A model generated the notes under the pieces. It saw only the letters and a program-made list of their open reading frames with translations. It searched no databases and was not told where the DNA came from. 45,201 nucleotides of DNA from Methanosphaera stadtmanae (GTDB taxonomy: Archaea > Methanobacteriota > Methanobacteria > Methanobacteriales > Methanobacteriaceae). The stretch spans positions 8,761-53,961 of the forward strand of contig SUTR01000012.1 of the NCBI GenBank assembly GCA_015062825.1. The letters run 5' to 3'. The stretch's first letter is position 1. Each line of letters starts with the position of its first letter. Below, in pieces: positions 26,957 to 38,656 of this stretch. Both the position numbers and the translations under genes were made by a program.

Positions 26957-29116
26957 ATGAGTGAATTAATAATCTGCGAAAAGCCAAAAGTTGCTGAAAA
27001 AGTAGCTAAAGCATTATCTGATTCAGCAGTAAAAAATTCATACAAAAGAGTACCGTATTATGAAATAGTTCAAGAAAATGGACAAAAGATAACGGTACTA
27101 TCTGCTGTAGGGCACTTGTTCTCTTTAAAAGCAAAAAATAAAAAGAACAAAAGATTTTTTGATGTAGAATGGGTTCCTTTACATGAAACAGATAAATCAA
27201 AGAAATATATAAAAAATTACATTGATGTGATTAAGAAATTCTCCAAGGATGCAGATAGATTTATACATGCATGTGATTATGATACAGAAGGAACATTGAT
27301 AGGATACAATGCATTAAAATACATTTGTGGAGAAAAAAGTATAGAAAATGCATTTAGAATGAAATTTTCAGCACTAACAAAAAAAGATTTGCTGCAGGCA
27401 TATGATGATGCATATCCATTAAAGGATGATACAAGTTGGGCAGATAGTGGAGAAGCAAGACATATACTTGATTTTCTTTTTGGTGTAAACATATCAAAGG
27501 CCATGACAGAATCGGTACAACATGTAACAAATAGGTATGTGCAATTGTCTGCAGGACGTGTACAGACACCAACACTTGCCATACTTAATGAAAGGGAAAA
27601 AGAGATACAGCAATTTGTACCAGAACCATACTGGATGATCAAAGCAAAGATAGAAAAAGGAATAGTTGCTGACCATAAGAAAGGTAAAATATTTGACAAG
27701 AAAGAAGTAGATAAAATCCTGGATAACTGTAAAGGTAAGGATGCAGTTGTAACTAAGATTACAACTAGAAAATCTAAAAAAGCATTGCCTGTTCCATTTG
27801 AATTAGGTACATTACAGTCAGAAGCATATGCACAATTTGGATTTACCCCTCGTAAAACACAGCAAATTGCACAAAACTTATATGTTGAAGGATACACTTC
27901 ATATCCTAGAACATCTTCACAAAAACTTCCAGATAACCTAGGGTTACCTGGTATTCTTAAAGATCTTGCAAAAAATCCAAAATATAAGGATAAAATTGAA
28001 TCATTAAAAGAACCTTTAAAACCAAATGAAGGTAAAAAGACCGATGAAGCACACCCTGCTATACATCCAACAGGAACACTGCCTAAGGATATAAGTGCAG
28101 ATTATCAGAAAATATATGACCTTATAACCTATCGATTCATAAGTCTATTTGGCCAAGAGGCAGAATTAGAATCAATCAAGGTTGAACTTGAAATTGGAGA
28201 AGAACCATTTACTTTTTCAAGACAAAGAATATCCAAGGAAGGCTGGTTAGCCTTAGATCCATATCAATATAAAAAAGTTAAAAATGAAGAATTTCCTGAT
28301 ATAACAGAAGGTCAAACAACTAAGGCAAAGGTTAAAAGTGAAGAAAAAGAAACAAAACCACCTGCAAGATACAATCAAGCATCCATCATAAGAGAACTTG
28401 AAAAACGTGGGCTTGGAACTAAATCAACACGTGCAAATATTGTATCAATATTATATACTAGAAAATATGTTGAAGGAAACAAGATAACAGTAAACAAACT
28501 TGGAGAAAGTATAATTGATACATTGGAGAAATATTCTGAAAGAATTACTAGTGAACAGATGACACGTGAATTTGAAGAAGACCTATCTGAAATTAAAGAT
28601 AAAAAAATTACAGAATCAGAAGTAATTGGCAATGCAAAAAATGAATTAAACGGCATTCTTGATTCAATTGATGACAATCAGGATAATATTGGTAGAGAAT
28701 TATTCGGAGCCTATGAACAAAGCCGTATCGTTGGTGAATGTGAATGTGGTGGAAATTTAATAATCATCTCATCTCCAAGGGGTGGAAAATTTGTTGGCTG
28801 TTCAAAATATCCTGACTGTAAAAATACATATTCGCTTCCGGCAGGAGCTAATGTTCTTAAAACAAAATGTGAAAAATGTGGCCTTCCGTTAATTTCATAC
28901 GGTAAACCAAGACAAAGGGCATGTTTAGATTTTGAATGTGCAAATGGTGGTCAAAAATCCAGTAATGATGTTGTTGGTAAATGTCCTGATTGTGGTAGTG
29001 ATTTAATAAAACGTATGGGACGTTTCGGTGAATTCATAGGATGTACTGGTTTTCCAAAATGCAGATTCACATCATCAATAGCAGATTTTGAAAAGAATAA
29101 TCAAAATAGTGAATAA
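26957..29116 (+). CDS. topA: DNA topoisomerase I (type IA)
   Basis: Type IA topoisomerase relaxes negative supercoils through a 5'-phosphotyrosine. The 719-residue protein starts with a Toprim domain ([11 protein letters not shown]; acidic DYDTEG in HACDYDTEG), continues with the gated ring containing catalytic Tyr316 in GYTSYPRTS, and ends with three zinc-finger modules (CECGG...CSKYPDC; CEKCG...C...C; CPDCG...CTGFPKC, about residues 595-710). There is no reverse-gyrase helicase domain, fitting a mesophile. GGATGATG precedes the ATG, and a TATA-like ATATAAATAC lies near 26885-26895. Confidence 0.94.
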   Translation: MSELIICEKPKVAEKVAKALSDSAVKNSYKRVPYYEIVQENGQKITVLSAVGHLFSLKAKNKKNKRFFDVEWVPLHETDKSKKYIKNYIDVIKKFSKDADRFIHACDYDTEGTLIGYNALKYICGEKSIENAFRMKFSALTKKDLLQAYDDAYPLKDDTSWADSGEARHILDFLFGVNISKAMTESVQHVTNRYVQLSAGRVQTPTLAILNEREKEIQQFVPEPYWMIKAKIEKGIVADHKKGKIFDKKEVDKILDNCKGKDAVVTKITTRKSKKALPVPFELGTLQSEAYAQFGFTPRKTQQIAQNLYVEGYTSYPRTSSQKLPDNLGLPGILKDLAKNPKYKDKIESLKEPLKPNEGKKTDEAHPAIHPTGTLPKDISADYQKIYDLITYRFISLFGQEAELESIKVELEIGEEPFTFSRQRISKEGWLALDPYQYKKVKNEEFPDITEGQTTKAKVKSEEKETKPPARYNQASIIRELEKRGLGTKSTRANIVSILYTRKYVEGNKITVNKLGESIIDTLEKYSERITSEQMTREFEEDLSEIKDKKITESEVIGNAKNELNGILDSIDDNQDNIGRELFGAYEQSRIVGECECGGNLIIISSPRGGKFVGCSKYPDCKNTYSLPAGANVLKTKCEKCGLPLISYGKPRQRACLDFECANGGQKSSNDVVGKCPDCGSDLIKRMGRFGEFIGCTGFPKCRFTSSIADFEKNNQNSE

Positions 29117-29155
29117 TTCACTCTTTCCATCCTCTTTTTTTATTAATTTAATTGG

Positions 29156-31462
29156 CTAATTTTCTGCAATATTTTCATATAATCTTTTTAGTATTAATAA
29201 TGTTCCTTCCTTATTTAAGAACTTATCATCGGTTTGTTGTTGTGATGAATAAATACATGCAGGACATCCAGATTCACAGTCACAATCCTTGACCAGTTCA
29301 TAGGACATTTTAATAATATCTTTAAATAACTTAAATGCCTTCTGGGATAGACCTACTCCACCTTCAAAGCCATCATAGATAAATATTGTAGCATTCATGG
29401 TATCTTCATGCATATTTTTAGTCACACCACCAAGATCATATGAATCGCACATTACATGAAAAGGAGCAACAGACAATATTACATTTTGAACTCCTTGTAA
29501 ACATCCTCTAAAAAGGTCATTAAACTTATCATCACTAACTAGGAATTCTTCAAGCTCCTCTTTAATAGCGTAGGGAATTGTAAAGTAAAATCCATTTGTT
29601 TTAAAGTTAAGGGGTGGTAATGTTAATTTCTTTGATGCAATAATTTTACTATAGTGTATAACATTATAACGGTTATAGATTTCTGTAACATTTAGGTTAG
29701 CATAGCTAATTTTAATATTGCCCATAGTTGTTTCTTTAAGTTTCTTAATTATTTTAACATCAACTTCCTTAAGTGCCTGCGTATAGTAATCCAAATCTTT
29801 TTTCTTTACATATACTCTTCTTTCAGATATGTCTAATTCTTTTACAATATATGTCTCTCCATTATGTATTAGCACGGCATTTTCATGTGCTTCACGAAAT
29901 GCCTGTTTTTGGCTCATGGATTCAAGAAATGATCTTCCATTAAATACATTGTATGTATCCGAACTTATGTCACTAAGGTTTACTTTGAAATTCGGATTAT
30001 CATCCATATCCTTTTGATTGTATGACCATTGGTCATGTTTATATGTGAGAATGTCATCTGTTTCCATTTCACTTATTTCATCAAAAACTACGCCCTGATC
30101 ATCAAATCCAAAACTATCCGTTTCACTAAATTTTATTGGAAGTTCATATGCAGCACATTTAAGATGTCCTCGTAGTATTTCCTGATTATTCAAATCGATA
30201 ATTGCATGTTCATGTGAATTTGTAAAGAATAATTCCGGATGTTTCATAAAGTATTGGTCTAATGGATTTTGAAATGCAATCATAGTAATAATTGATTCCT
30301 GATTACTTCTGCCGGCACGTCCTGCCTGCTGCCATGTAGAAATAAGAGTTCCGGGGTATCCTGATATTATAACACTATCTAATGAACCAATATTTATTCC
30401 AAGTTCCAATGCATTGGTTGTTACAATCCCTCTAATTTTGCCTTTTTTCAGGTCATCCTCAATTTTTTTCCTCTCATCAACAGTATATCCTGCACGATAT
30501 GCTGTTATATTTTCAATTAAATCAGGTCTTGTTTTTTTAAGTTCATTCTTTGATCTTAATGCTACAACTTCTGCCATTTTACGTGATATTTCAAAACATA
30601 TTGTCTGCAGGTCCTTTTCAATGAAAGTATTGAATAGTTTTTGTGTGTCCTGATGTATTGATGGATTTTTTGATTCTATTGCATATGGATTAAAAAACAT
30701 AAAATATTTTTTTCCTGCAGGGGACCCATTTTCTGTTATGATATGTGATTTGACTCCTGTTAATTTTTCACCAAATTCCACTGGATTTGCTAGAGTTGCT
30801 GTTGAAATAATAAATTGTGGATGTGAACCGTAATGTTTACATATTCGTTTTAGACGCCTTATTAGAAATGCCATGTTTGATCCGAATACTCCACGGTATT
30901 GATGTGCTTCATCAATTATTACATATTTGATATTTTCAAAGAATCTTTGCCATTGTTTATGCCATGGAAGAATCAAGTGTAATTCATAGGGGTTGGTAAT
31001 GACTAATCTGGATGTTCTTTTTATTTCAGGTCTTTCTGATTTAGGAGTATCTCCATCATATTTTGCAGGATTTATTCCAAGATCACATTCCTTGTCTATA
31101 CTTAATATACTCTTTAATTGATCGTTTGCAAGAGCCTTTGTTGGGTAAATGTATAATGCAGTATCCTCTTTGTTGTTGGTAAGGTCTTCCAGTACCGGTA
31201 GTGAAAATGACAAGGTTTTTCCTGAAGCTGTGGGTGTGGTGATAATAACGTTTTCTTTGTTTCGCACATGTTTTAATGTTTCATATTGATGGGTGTATAA
31301 TTTGATGTTGTGATTTTTTAAATATTCCTCAAGTTCAACAGGTAAATTCAATTTACTAGTGGTATATCTTGCTCTTCTAGGAGGTATTTCTTCAATATGT
31401 TCAATTCTATCTCTATACCATTTTTTATTTTCAAAATACTCTAGTATATCCGTTATCATCAT
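29156..31462 (-). CDS. DEAD/DEAH-box helicase with C-terminal DUF1998-type zinc region
   Basis: This 768-residue superfamily 2 helicase shows Walker A TPTASGKT (near residue 78), motif II DEAH in VIIDEAHQY, motif III STATLANP and motif VI QQAGRAGR. The C-terminal third carries a four-cysteine cluster (CDCESGCPACIYS, near residues 726-738) as in DUF1998 domains of YprA/MrfA-like helicases. Bacterial MrfA acts in DNA repair; a repair role here is inference. It converges on topA (39-base gap) and diverges from aglB. The start is one of two adjacent ATGs at 31462 and 31459. Confidence 0.9.
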   Translation of the reverse strand: MMITDILEYFENKKWYRDRIEHIEEIPPRRARYTTSKLNLPVELEEYLKNHNIKLYTHQYETLKHVRNKENVIITTPTASGKTLSFSLPVLEDLTNNKEDTALYIYPTKALANDQLKSILSIDKECDLGINPAKYDGDTPKSERPEIKRTSRLVITNPYELHLILPWHKQWQRFFENIKYVIIDEAHQYRGVFGSNMAFLIRRLKRICKHYGSHPQFIISTATLANPVEFGEKLTGVKSHIITENGSPAGKKYFMFFNPYAIESKNPSIHQDTQKLFNTFIEKDLQTICFEISRKMAEVVALRSKNELKKTRPDLIENITAYRAGYTVDERKKIEDDLKKGKIRGIVTTNALELGINIGSLDSVIISGYPGTLISTWQQAGRAGRSNQESIITMIAFQNPLDQYFMKHPELFFTNSHEHAIIDLNNQEILRGHLKCAAYELPIKFSETDSFGFDDQGVVFDEISEMETDDILTYKHDQWSYNQKDMDDNPNFKVNLSDISSDTYNVFNGRSFLESMSQKQAFREAHENAVLIHNGETYIVKELDISERRVYVKKKDLDYYTQALKEVDVKIIKKLKETTMGNIKISYANLNVTEIYNRYNVIHYSKIIASKKLTLPPLNFKTNGFYFTIPYAIKEELEEFLVSDDKFNDLFRGCLQGVQNVILSVAPFHVMCDSYDLGGVTKNMHEDTMNATIFIYDGFEGGVGLSQKAFKLFKDIIKMSYELVKDCDCESGCPACIYSSQQQTDDKFLNKEGTLLILKRLYENIAEN

Positions 31463-31795
31463 TAGCTTTCCTATTTGTTTTTACAAAGTATCTTTAATTT
31501 TTGTATCAAAAAAAGTATATGTTTGATTATATTTTATTTTGAGTTTCATATTTAATAAATTTAATAACATCAAATTTATTTAATTTTTAATAAATTTAAA
31601 TATATCTTAAAACTTAAACTTATATATAGATATATTTTTGATTTATGATGATATAATCAAAATTCATATTTTTAGGATATTCTCATTAGATACAGTTTAT
31701 AATTTGAATAGAAGAAGAATAACATTTAAATATTAGATTAGATGAGTTTTATCCATTCTTTTATCTAATATGGAGGTCATAGGAGAATTTACAAT
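31463..31795. promoter_or_regulatory. Divergent promoter region between helicase gene and aglB
   Basis: This 333-base spacer between divergent genes is nearly pure A/T, with repeated AAATTTA/TTTAATAAATTT elements (about 31550-31605) and TATA-like TTATATATAGATATAT (about 31619-31635). A strong GGAGG (31771-31775) and an AGGAGA nearer the start precede aglB. I see no gene here. Confidence 0.5.
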
Positions 31796-34342
31796 ATGGA
31801 CAGTAAAAATTTAGCATTAAAAATAGCACCTTTTGTCATAGTGCTATTACTAGTAGTAACGGTTTTTGCCATAAGGGCAGAGACAATCAATCTTGGAGGA
31901 ATCTCTAACGAAAGTGTAAAAGCATTATACCAAGACGAATCGGGGATGCCGTACTTTACAGAGTTGGACTCATATTATAATTATCGTTTAACTGAGAATT
32001 ATTTAAATACAGGACATTTGGGTGAAACAGTTCGCAATGGTACAGATTGGGATGCACTGTCGACGTCACCTTATGGTCGTGAAGCAAATTATCAACCAAT
32101 GATTATCGTACTTGCAGCATGGGTATATAATTTCCTAAACTCATTTACAAGTGTAAGTTTAACACAAGTAGCATTTTGGTTAGGTCCAGTTATAGGATCA
32201 CTTGCTGTAATACCAGCATTTTTCATTGTAAAAAGAGCAACAAACAACACATGGGGTGCAGTAATAGCTGGATTGATTGCAGGAGCAGCACCAGCATATT
32301 TCTCACACACATATGGTGGGTTCTTTGATACAGACATGTTCAACGTACTCCTTCCACTGTTAATTGCCTTATTCCTAACAGAAAGTGTCTATGCATCTAA
32401 ACCAATATATAAGGTTATATATGCAGCATTATCTGCAGGATGTTTAGGATTTTTCTCATTAGCATGGAGTGGGTACACATATATGGTATTATTAACCTTC
32501 GGTACATTGATACTATATATTCCAGCATCATATATCATGGATAGACGTGATGGCTTAGAAACATCACCATTTATGACTTGGCTAAAGAAAAATCCTGTTA
32601 CCATACCATGTGTGGTATTTATAATATTATCCATAATTATATTGGCAATAACTGTCGGAGCTTCAATGTTCGAATCAGCAGCTGGTGTAATTGGATTATC
32701 TACAAGCTTACAGAGTGCAACAGCAGGATCTGCATATCCTAACGTATATGTTTCTGTAGGTGAAATGCAAGTTCCACAAGTGATTGATATATTATCACAA
32801 AGTGGAGGAGTATTCACTGTAATATTCGCATTATTAGGATTTGTAATCTTAGGAGCATTCTTAAGTAAAAAAGCAAAATCAAAACAAGAAAAAGAAGAAG
32901 AAAAACCAGAAATCAAAATTGAAGTTAAAAATAAATCTGGACGATATACACCTAAAACTAAAAAAGCAGAAGAACAAATCAAACAAGAAATTGAAAGAAA
33001 ATTCATACCAAAAGAATTTACATTCAATCAAAAGGAAAAATATAATAACTTATTCCTATTTGTAATGTTACTCTTATGGGTACTTGGTATAGCTGTAATG
33101 CTTACACAAGGTACAAGGTTTATCGAACAGTTTGAAGTACCAATCGCATTGATGGCAGGTATTTCCGTAGGATATACCTTAGAATATCTCAGTCTTAAAT
33201 GGGAATCACGCTATCATGTAACACTTGTAGCAGTAATACTATTATTACTGGCAGTTGCAAGCCCATTATATGCGGATCATTTAACTTCCTCCCAGTCTGT
33301 AGGAAGTACAAACGATGACATGTACAACACATTAACCTGGATTAAGGCAAATACTCCAGAAGATACAGTACTTGCATCTTGGTGGGACTTCGGGCACTTG
33401 TTCACAGCAGTAGCTGACAGACAAGTGGTATTCGACGGAGGTTCACAGAACAACATGAGAGCATATTGGATAGGTCATTCATTGTCAACGTCGGATGAAG
33501 CATTATCTGCAGGTATCCTAAGAATGTTGGCAAATAGTGGAGAAGATGCATCAAATACATTAGATTTATATACTAATGATACTGCAAAATCCGTAGAAAT
33601 ATTAAATAAAATATTACCAATGGATAAAGCACAAGCAAGTTCTACACTAACCGGTACATATGGATTAGATCAACAACAAGCAAATTCAGTTCTTGACAAA
33701 ACACATCCAGAAAAGACAAAACCAGTTAACTTAATATTAAGTTCAGATATGCTTTCAAAAGCAGCATGGTGGTCATACTTCGGTTCATGGAACTTTGAAA
33801 ATAAAACTTCAGTCCATTACTCATACTATCCATCTCAAAGTGTAACTGAACAAATAAATGGTAAGGCATTTACCTTAGGTTCTGAAAATGGTGTAGTGGG
33901 TGTAGAATCTACAGGAAATGAAACTAATGGTTCATCCATGACATTTGCATACCTTGATCAATCTAAATTAAACAAAACTGTTGGAAACTTCACAACAGAA
34001 GATAAAGAACGTGTATCAAAAGAGTTAACAGATGGTACTGGTAATGAACTATTAAAACCACATAAATTATTGGTCGTTGAAAACAATCAACTATCCGAAA
34101 GAATAGTTAATGAAAACAGTAACATGTCTATTATGGCAATTCATCAAAATGATGGTTCATACTTTACTGTTTTATTTGATTCATACTTGGAAAATTCCAT
34201 ATTTACCAAATTATACTTGGAAAGTGGATATAACCAAACAAGATTCAATCTTACCCATTCTGAACCAGGTATAAGTGTATGGAATGTAATGGAATATGGA
34301 TCATCAACTTCCAACAATGTAACTACTAATCAAAGTAGTTAA
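31796..34342 (+). CDS. aglB: Oligosaccharyltransferase AglB (STT3 family)
   Basis: AglB transfers a lipid-linked glycan to Asn in N-x-S/T of secreted proteins. This 848-residue protein has an N-terminal multi-pass membrane domain of about 13 segments with acidic loop motifs (LDSYYNYR near residue 62; FFDTDMF near 181), a charged cytoplasmic insert (KSKQEKEEEKPEIK, near 360-420), and a periplasm-side catalytic domain with the WWDFG signature (near 529). A DMLSKAAWW segment matches the DK/MI-type motif region. The Asn-rich adhesins in this window are natural candidate substrates (inference). The start has two upstream purine-rich ribosome sites. Confidence 0.94.
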   Translation: MDSKNLALKIAPFVIVLLLVVTVFAIRAETINLGGISNESVKALYQDESGMPYFTELDSYYNYRLTENYLNTGHLGETVRNGTDWDALSTSPYGREANYQPMIIVLAAWVYNFLNSFTSVSLTQVAFWLGPVIGSLAVIPAFFIVKRATNNTWGAVIAGLIAGAAPAYFSHTYGGFFDTDMFNVLLPLLIALFLTESVYASKPIYKVIYAALSAGCLGFFSLAWSGYTYMVLLTFGTLILYIPASYIMDRRDGLETSPFMTWLKKNPVTIPCVVFIILSIIILAITVGASMFESAAGVIGLSTSLQSATAGSAYPNVYVSVGEMQVPQVIDILSQSGGVFTVIFALLGFVILGAFLSKKAKSKQEKEEEKPEIKIEVKNKSGRYTPKTKKAEEQIKQEIERKFIPKEFTFNQKEKYNNLFLFVMLLLWVLGIAVMLTQGTRFIEQFEVPIALMAGISVGYTLEYLSLKWESRYHVTLVAVILLLLAVASPLYADHLTSSQSVGSTNDDMYNTLTWIKANTPEDTVLASWWDFGHLFTAVADRQVVFDGGSQNNMRAYWIGHSLSTSDEALSAGILRMLANSGEDASNTLDLYTNDTAKSVEILNKILPMDKAQASSTLTGTYGLDQQQANSVLDKTHPEKTKPVNLILSSDMLSKAAWWSYFGSWNFENKTSVHYSYYPSQSVTEQINGKAFTLGSENGVVGVESTGNETNGSSMTFAYLDQSKLNKTVGNFTTEDKERVSKELTDGTGNELLKPHKLLVVENNQLSERIVNENSNMSIMAIHQNDGSYFTVLFDSYLENSIFTKLYLESGYNQTRFNLTHSEPGISVWNVMEYGSSTSNNVTTNQSS

Positions 34343-34585
34343 TTTATAAGCTCCCTTTTTTTATTTTTTTTAATAAAATAATTTTTATATTAAACATTAT
34401 CCATTTATCTTTCAATAATACTAATTCTAATTGAACATTATTATAATCCGGTATATTTTTTTTATATTTTTGAAATTTTATTTTATTTTTTTTAAAAATT
34501 TTTTAATTATACTTCAATGTATTTATATAACAAAAAACAGAAATATAAATAGATAAATCTATTTATAATAGATGAGGAGATAAAA

Positions 34586-35284
34586 TTGAAAACACTTTCA
34601 GATTTAAAACAAGCAACAGTTATTCCTACAAATTCATCATTAGATGAACTTCTTGGTGGAGGAATAGAAAAAGGTTGCATAACACAAATATATGGACCAC
34701 CAGGCTCGGGTAAAACGAACATATCCTTAAAAATTGTTTACGAAGCCACAAAAAATGGTTCAAAAGCCATATATATGGATACTGAAGGCGGTTTATCTCT
34801 AGAGAGAATACAACAAATTGCAGGGTCTGATTTTAATAAGATTGCACAAAATATTTATCTATTAGAACCTAAATCATTTGACCAACAACAGTTGGATATT
34901 CAGAATATAGAAGATTTATTATCTGAGGATGACTCAATAGACATTTTAATAATTGATTCAATAGTAGCTTTATATCGTGTAGAAGAAGGCGATCCTTCAG
35001 AAATAAATAAAAAACTTGGAAGACTGATGGCAAAATTATTAACACTTAGTAGAGATTATGATATAGCCATCTTAATTACAAATCAAATATATTCGCCATT
35101 CGATTCGGATGATTTAATAGTTGAACCGATAGGTGGAACGGTACTTAAATATTGGAGTAAAGTAATTGTACAAATAGAAAAAAATACAGGGTCTTTAGTA
35201 AGAACAGCCATTCTTCAAAGACATAAAAATAAATCATCAGGACAAAAAATTACATTTGAAATAGTTGATGATGGAATAACATAA
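34586..35284 (+). CDS. radB: RadB, RecA-family recombinase paralogue
   Basis: RadB is the short archaeal RadA paralogue thought to assist recombination. The 232-residue protein is a single RecA core with Walker A GPPGSGKTN (near residue 39) and Walker B ILIIDSIVAL, without the N-terminal HhH domain of RadA, as expected. It begins at a TTG (34586) placed seven bases after GAGGAGA; no ATG is suitably placed. It is followed 14 bases later by an aminotransferase gene, suggesting co-transcription. Confidence 0.92.
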   Translation: MKTLSDLKQATVIPTNSSLDELLGGGIEKGCITQIYGPPGSGKTNISLKIVYEATKNGSKAIYMDTEGGLSLERIQQIAGSDFNKIAQNIYLLEPKSFDQQQLDIQNIEDLLSEDDSIDILIIDSIVALYRVEEGDPSEINKKLGRLMAKLLTLSRDYDIAILITNQIYSPFDSDDLIVEPIGGTVLKYWSKVIVQIEKNTGSLVRTAILQRHKNKSSGQKITFEIVDDGIT

Positions 35285-35298
35285 AAGAGGTTAATATT

Positions 35299-36456
35299 AT
35301 GGCATTTAAGAAAAAAGAAAAAAAAATACCAAGTGGATTTAATTCAATAAATGAATTTTTTGATTATTTATATAAAAAAGAAGATTTAATATGGATGGGA
35401 CAAAATACAAATCACCTTCAAAAGGATAAGAACATAGAAAATGCACTCATAGCAGCAGCTAAAAAACGAGACTATTGTAAGTATCCTCCACCTGAAGGAT
35501 TTCCGGAACTTAAAGAATTAATCCTAAAAGATTTGGATTTAGACCCTGAACAACAGGATATTCAAATAACCGCTAGTGGAACAGAAGGATTATATTTAGC
35601 TATAAGTACAATATTACATCATACACAAAATTCCATAGCATCTGATCCTGGATATTTAATTATTAACAATTTCGCTAACAGATTTGGAAATCATGTAAAA
35701 GAAGTACCAATATACAATAAAGACTGTGGATATAAACTCACACCAAAGCTAATTAGAGAATATATTGATATGGATACTAAACTAATAATATTGATTGATC
35801 CATTAAATCCATTGGGAAGAGCATATACAGAGGATGAAATCAAAGAAATTGCAGAAATCGCAAAGGAAAATGATATCTATATTTTACATGATGTAACCTA
35901 TAGGGATTTTTCAAAACATCATACAATAGCAGCTAAATATGCTCCAAATCATACAATAACAATATACAGTTTTGCAAAAATATTTGGTATGGCAGGATTA
36001 AGAATAGGTGCTGTAGTAGCATCACATGAATTAATACGTAAAATGAGATCAAGTGTAATAAACGATTTAGGTACTAACAGTATTGCTCAGGAAGCAGCTA
36101 TTGCAGGACTGGAAAGTAAAGATAAATGGATTAATGATGTAAAGGACACTACATTTGAAAATCAGAAAATTATCAAAGAAGCAGTTGATGAAACACCTGG
36201 AACATTCTTGCCAGTATATCCATCAGATGCAAATATGATGGTGATTGATGTCTCAGGAACAGGTCTTGCACCAACAGAAATAGCAGAATACTTGCTTAAG
36301 GAAAAAAATATATTTGTACGTGAAGGAAACTATACCAGTAAATTATTTGCAAATAAATACATACGTATAAGTTATTCTATACCAACAGAGCAAATACTTA
36401 AATTTAAGGATGAATTTAAAAATGCAATTCTTACATTGCAAGAACAAAAAAGATAA
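35299..36456 (+). CDS. PLP-dependent class I/II aminotransferase
   Basis: This 385-residue fold-type I enzyme has the expected PLP contacts: DPLNPLGRAY (Asn of the NPxG-type motif), HDVTYRDF (Asp and Tyr), SFAKIFGMAGLRIGA (Schiff-base Lys) and IRISYSIP (substrate carboxylate Arg). The substrate is not clear; aspartate-, alanine- or histidinol-phosphate-type transamination are all possible. The ATG at 35299 follows AGAGGTTA, and the gene is coupled to radB. Confidence 0.88.
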   Translation: MAFKKKEKKIPSGFNSINEFFDYLYKKEDLIWMGQNTNHLQKDKNIENALIAAAKKRDYCKYPPPEGFPELKELILKDLDLDPEQQDIQITASGTEGLYLAISTILHHTQNSIASDPGYLIINNFANRFGNHVKEVPIYNKDCGYKLTPKLIREYIDMDTKLIILIDPLNPLGRAYTEDEIKEIAEIAKENDIYILHDVTYRDFSKHHTIAAKYAPNHTITIYSFAKIFGMAGLRIGAVVASHELIRKMRSSVINDLGTNSIAQEAAIAGLESKDKWINDVKDTTFENQKIIKEAVDETPGTFLPVYPSDANMMVIDVSGTGLAPTEIAEYLLKEKNIFVREGNYTSKLFANKYIRISYSIPTEQILKFKDEFKNAILTLQEQKR

Positions 36457-36458
36457 TA

Positions 36459-36761
36459 TTAATTAGAAGATTCATCTTCTAATTCTTTTGGATTAACAAT
36501 TTCTACATCAGGAACATCTTTTGAAGTTTTTTCTTTAATTATTTCTTTTTTTTCAACATTTAACAAAACATAATCTCCTATTTCACGAACCATGTCTTGT
36601 GTAATTTCAGAGTTAACTTTTCTAAGAGTCAATTCATTGCTGCTGATATATATTTTCTTGATGCAATTGTTCTTTATATCAATATCAATGTCTGATATTT
36701 TTCCAACTTCATAAGCGCTACTGTCTAGTACTTTTTTACCAATAATATTTGTAACTTTCAT
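36459..36761 (-). CDS. PRC-barrel domain protein
   Basis: This 100-residue protein is an N-terminal PRC-barrel (residues 1-75: KVTNIIGKKVLDSSAYEVGKI, then DIDIDIKNNCIKKIYIS) with an acidic tail (VNPKELEDESSN). In archaea such small proteins are common; roles include RNA-processing or cell-division partners, none assignable here. The ATG at 36761 is preceded by GAAGGTAAT. It converges on the aminotransferase with a two-base gap. Confidence 0.85.
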   Translation of the reverse strand: MKVTNIIGKKVLDSSAYEVGKISDIDIDIKNNCIKKIYISSNELTLRKVNSEITQDMVREIGDYVLLNVEKKEIIKEKTSKDVPDVEIVNPKELEDESSN

Positions 36762-36888
36762 ATATATTACCTTCTACTAATATATTATACACTTAGTTAA
36801 TATTAAGGTATTTGCATTTAAAAATGATTATAATCTTATAAACTTTAAATGATAAAAGTTATTATTAATCTAGTTTTAAGGAGTAGCT

Positions 36889-38517
36889 ATGATGGAAGAC
36901 ATTTGTAGATTAATTATTGAAACTGCTATTGCGGAAAATATTCAAACAAAAAAGGATATGGAAAAACTAAAAAATAGAATATGTCGACAAAATGGTACAA
37001 AAGGTTTTATGAGTAATTCCAAAATATTAGAATATGCTAAGGAAGATGAAATGGAATTCTTAAGACCACTTCTTATGAAGAAACCTACTCGTACTATTTC
37101 TGGTGTGGCAATAGTTGCTATAATGTGTCATCCACATAAATGTCCTCATGGAAGGTGTAAATATTGTCCTGAAAGTAGTGTAGCTCCTCCTAGTTATACA
37201 GGTGAAGAACCTGCTGCATTAAGGGCCAGAATGTTTGATTATCATCCATATGTACAGACATTTAACAGGTTATATCAGTTGAAAAATATAGGACATACAA
37301 TTGATAAAGTTGAATTGATTATAATGGGTGGAACATTTGCATCAAGATGTCTTGACTATCAGGAATGGTTCGTATCTCAAGCATTAAGGGCAATGAATGA
37401 TTTTGACAAGGTATCTAAAACTCTTGTTCCAAATAAACGTGAAATAACTATTACACCACCTATGGACTTTAAATATCTTCATGATATCCAGAAGACTAAT
37501 GAACACAGTAAAGTACGATGTGTGGGATTAACTTTTGAAACAAGACCTGACTTTTCAAAAATTGAAGATATAAACAGGATGTTGGAATTTGGTGTTACAC
37601 GTGTAGAATTAGGTGTTCAAACATTATATAATCATATTTATTCAAGAGTTGATCGAGGACATACCATACAGGATGTAGTGGAGGCTAATCAGTTGTTAAG
37701 GGATTCAGGTATAAAGGTTGCAATGCATATGATGCCTGGATTACTATCTACATTCGAAAGTGATAAATTCATGTTTAAAAGGTTATTCAATGAATCCTCA
37801 TTTTCACCTGACATGCTTAAGATATATCCATTATTAATAACAGAAGGTTCTGAATTCTATGAAATGTGGAGAAGGGGTGAATATGAACCATATTCTTCAC
37901 AGGAGGCTGTTGATTTAATTGTTGAGGTTAAAAAGTTCTTACCAAAATGGGTTAGGACCATGAGAATACAGAGGGATATACCTGCAACATTGATTAATGC
38001 AGGTGTAAAGAAATCAAATCTTGGAGAATTGGTATATAATAGACTGGAAGAGGAAGATATCCAATGTCAATGTATTAGATGTAGGGAGGTTGGACATAAG
38101 AGAGCTCATGGAATAGAAGCAAACTATAATAATCTGGAATTATTAAGAACTGATTATGAAGTAACTGGAGGTCATGAAATATTCCTGTCTGTTGAAGATG
38201 TCGACAATGATATATTAATTGGATTTACAAGACTTAGAATTCCTTCAAAAAACGTCTTCAGAAATGAAATAACTAACAGTAGTGCTTTGATTAGAGAATT
38301 GCATGTCTATGGTCAAATGCAAAAAATTGGTAATAAAAACAAGAATTTATGGCAACATAAAGGTTATGGTGCACAACTGTTAAGTCAGGCAGAACATATT
38401 GCAAAAGAGGAATTTAATAAGGATAAATTACTTATCATAAGTGGAATTGGTGTAAGGGACTATTATCGTAAATTAGGATATCATAAGGATGGACCTTACA
38501 TGTCTAAATTTATATAA
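36889..38517 (+). CDS. elp3: Elp3, tRNA wobble-uridine carboxymethylating radical-SAM/acetyltransferase
   Basis: Elp3 modifies U34 of tRNAs (cm5U-type). The 542-residue protein has an N-terminal tRNA-binding segment (1-80) and a radical-SAM core with the Elp3 cysteine pattern [15 protein letters not shown] (near 82-96). It also has a zinc or structural cysteine group ([16 protein letters not shown], near 398-413) and a C-terminal GNAT acetyltransferase domain (about 420-542, [14 protein letters not shown] as acetyl-CoA loop). In archaea Elp3 acts without the other Elongator subunits. The start follows AAGGAG. Confidence 0.95.
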   Translation: MMEDICRLIIETAIAENIQTKKDMEKLKNRICRQNGTKGFMSNSKILEYAKEDEMEFLRPLLMKKPTRTISGVAIVAIMCHPHKCPHGRCKYCPESSVAPPSYTGEEPAALRARMFDYHPYVQTFNRLYQLKNIGHTIDKVELIIMGGTFASRCLDYQEWFVSQALRAMNDFDKVSKTLVPNKREITITPPMDFKYLHDIQKTNEHSKVRCVGLTFETRPDFSKIEDINRMLEFGVTRVELGVQTLYNHIYSRVDRGHTIQDVVEANQLLRDSGIKVAMHMMPGLLSTFESDKFMFKRLFNESSFSPDMLKIYPLLITEGSEFYEMWRRGEYEPYSSQEAVDLIVEVKKFLPKWVRTMRIQRDIPATLINAGVKKSNLGELVYNRLEEEDIQCQCIRCREVGHKRAHGIEANYNNLELLRTDYEVTGGHEIFLSVEDVDNDILIGFTRLRIPSKNVFRNEITNSSALIRELHVYGQMQKIGNKNKNLWQHKGYGAQLLSQAEHIAKEEFNKDKLLIISGIGVRDYYRKLGYHKDGPYMSKFI

Positions 38518-38656
38518 CTCTATTTTTCCTTTTTTAATTCTTAACTTTTTTTGTTATTTCATAATCCATATTTAAACAAAGCATTATTAATAAGTTTAAA
38601 CAAAAATAAGCATAGTATATAAAAATTCTCAATATTCTTTTTTAGGTTGTATTATT

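Noticed and set aside
27277-27897. Minus-strand ORF of 206 codons inside topA
   Set aside because: It is antisense to the topoisomerase ring domains that contain the catalytic tyrosine; a shadow frame.
29156-31462. Defence-system helicase (for example a DISARM-type protein with DUF1998)
   Set aside because: The helicase carries a DUF1998-like cysteine cluster, but its neighbours are topA and aglB and there is no methyltransferase, nuclease or other defence gene, so a housekeeping repair helicase is more likely.
32389-33027. Minus-strand ORF of 212 codons inside aglB
   Set aside because: It is antisense to the membrane and linker region of aglB, and aglB is well supported.
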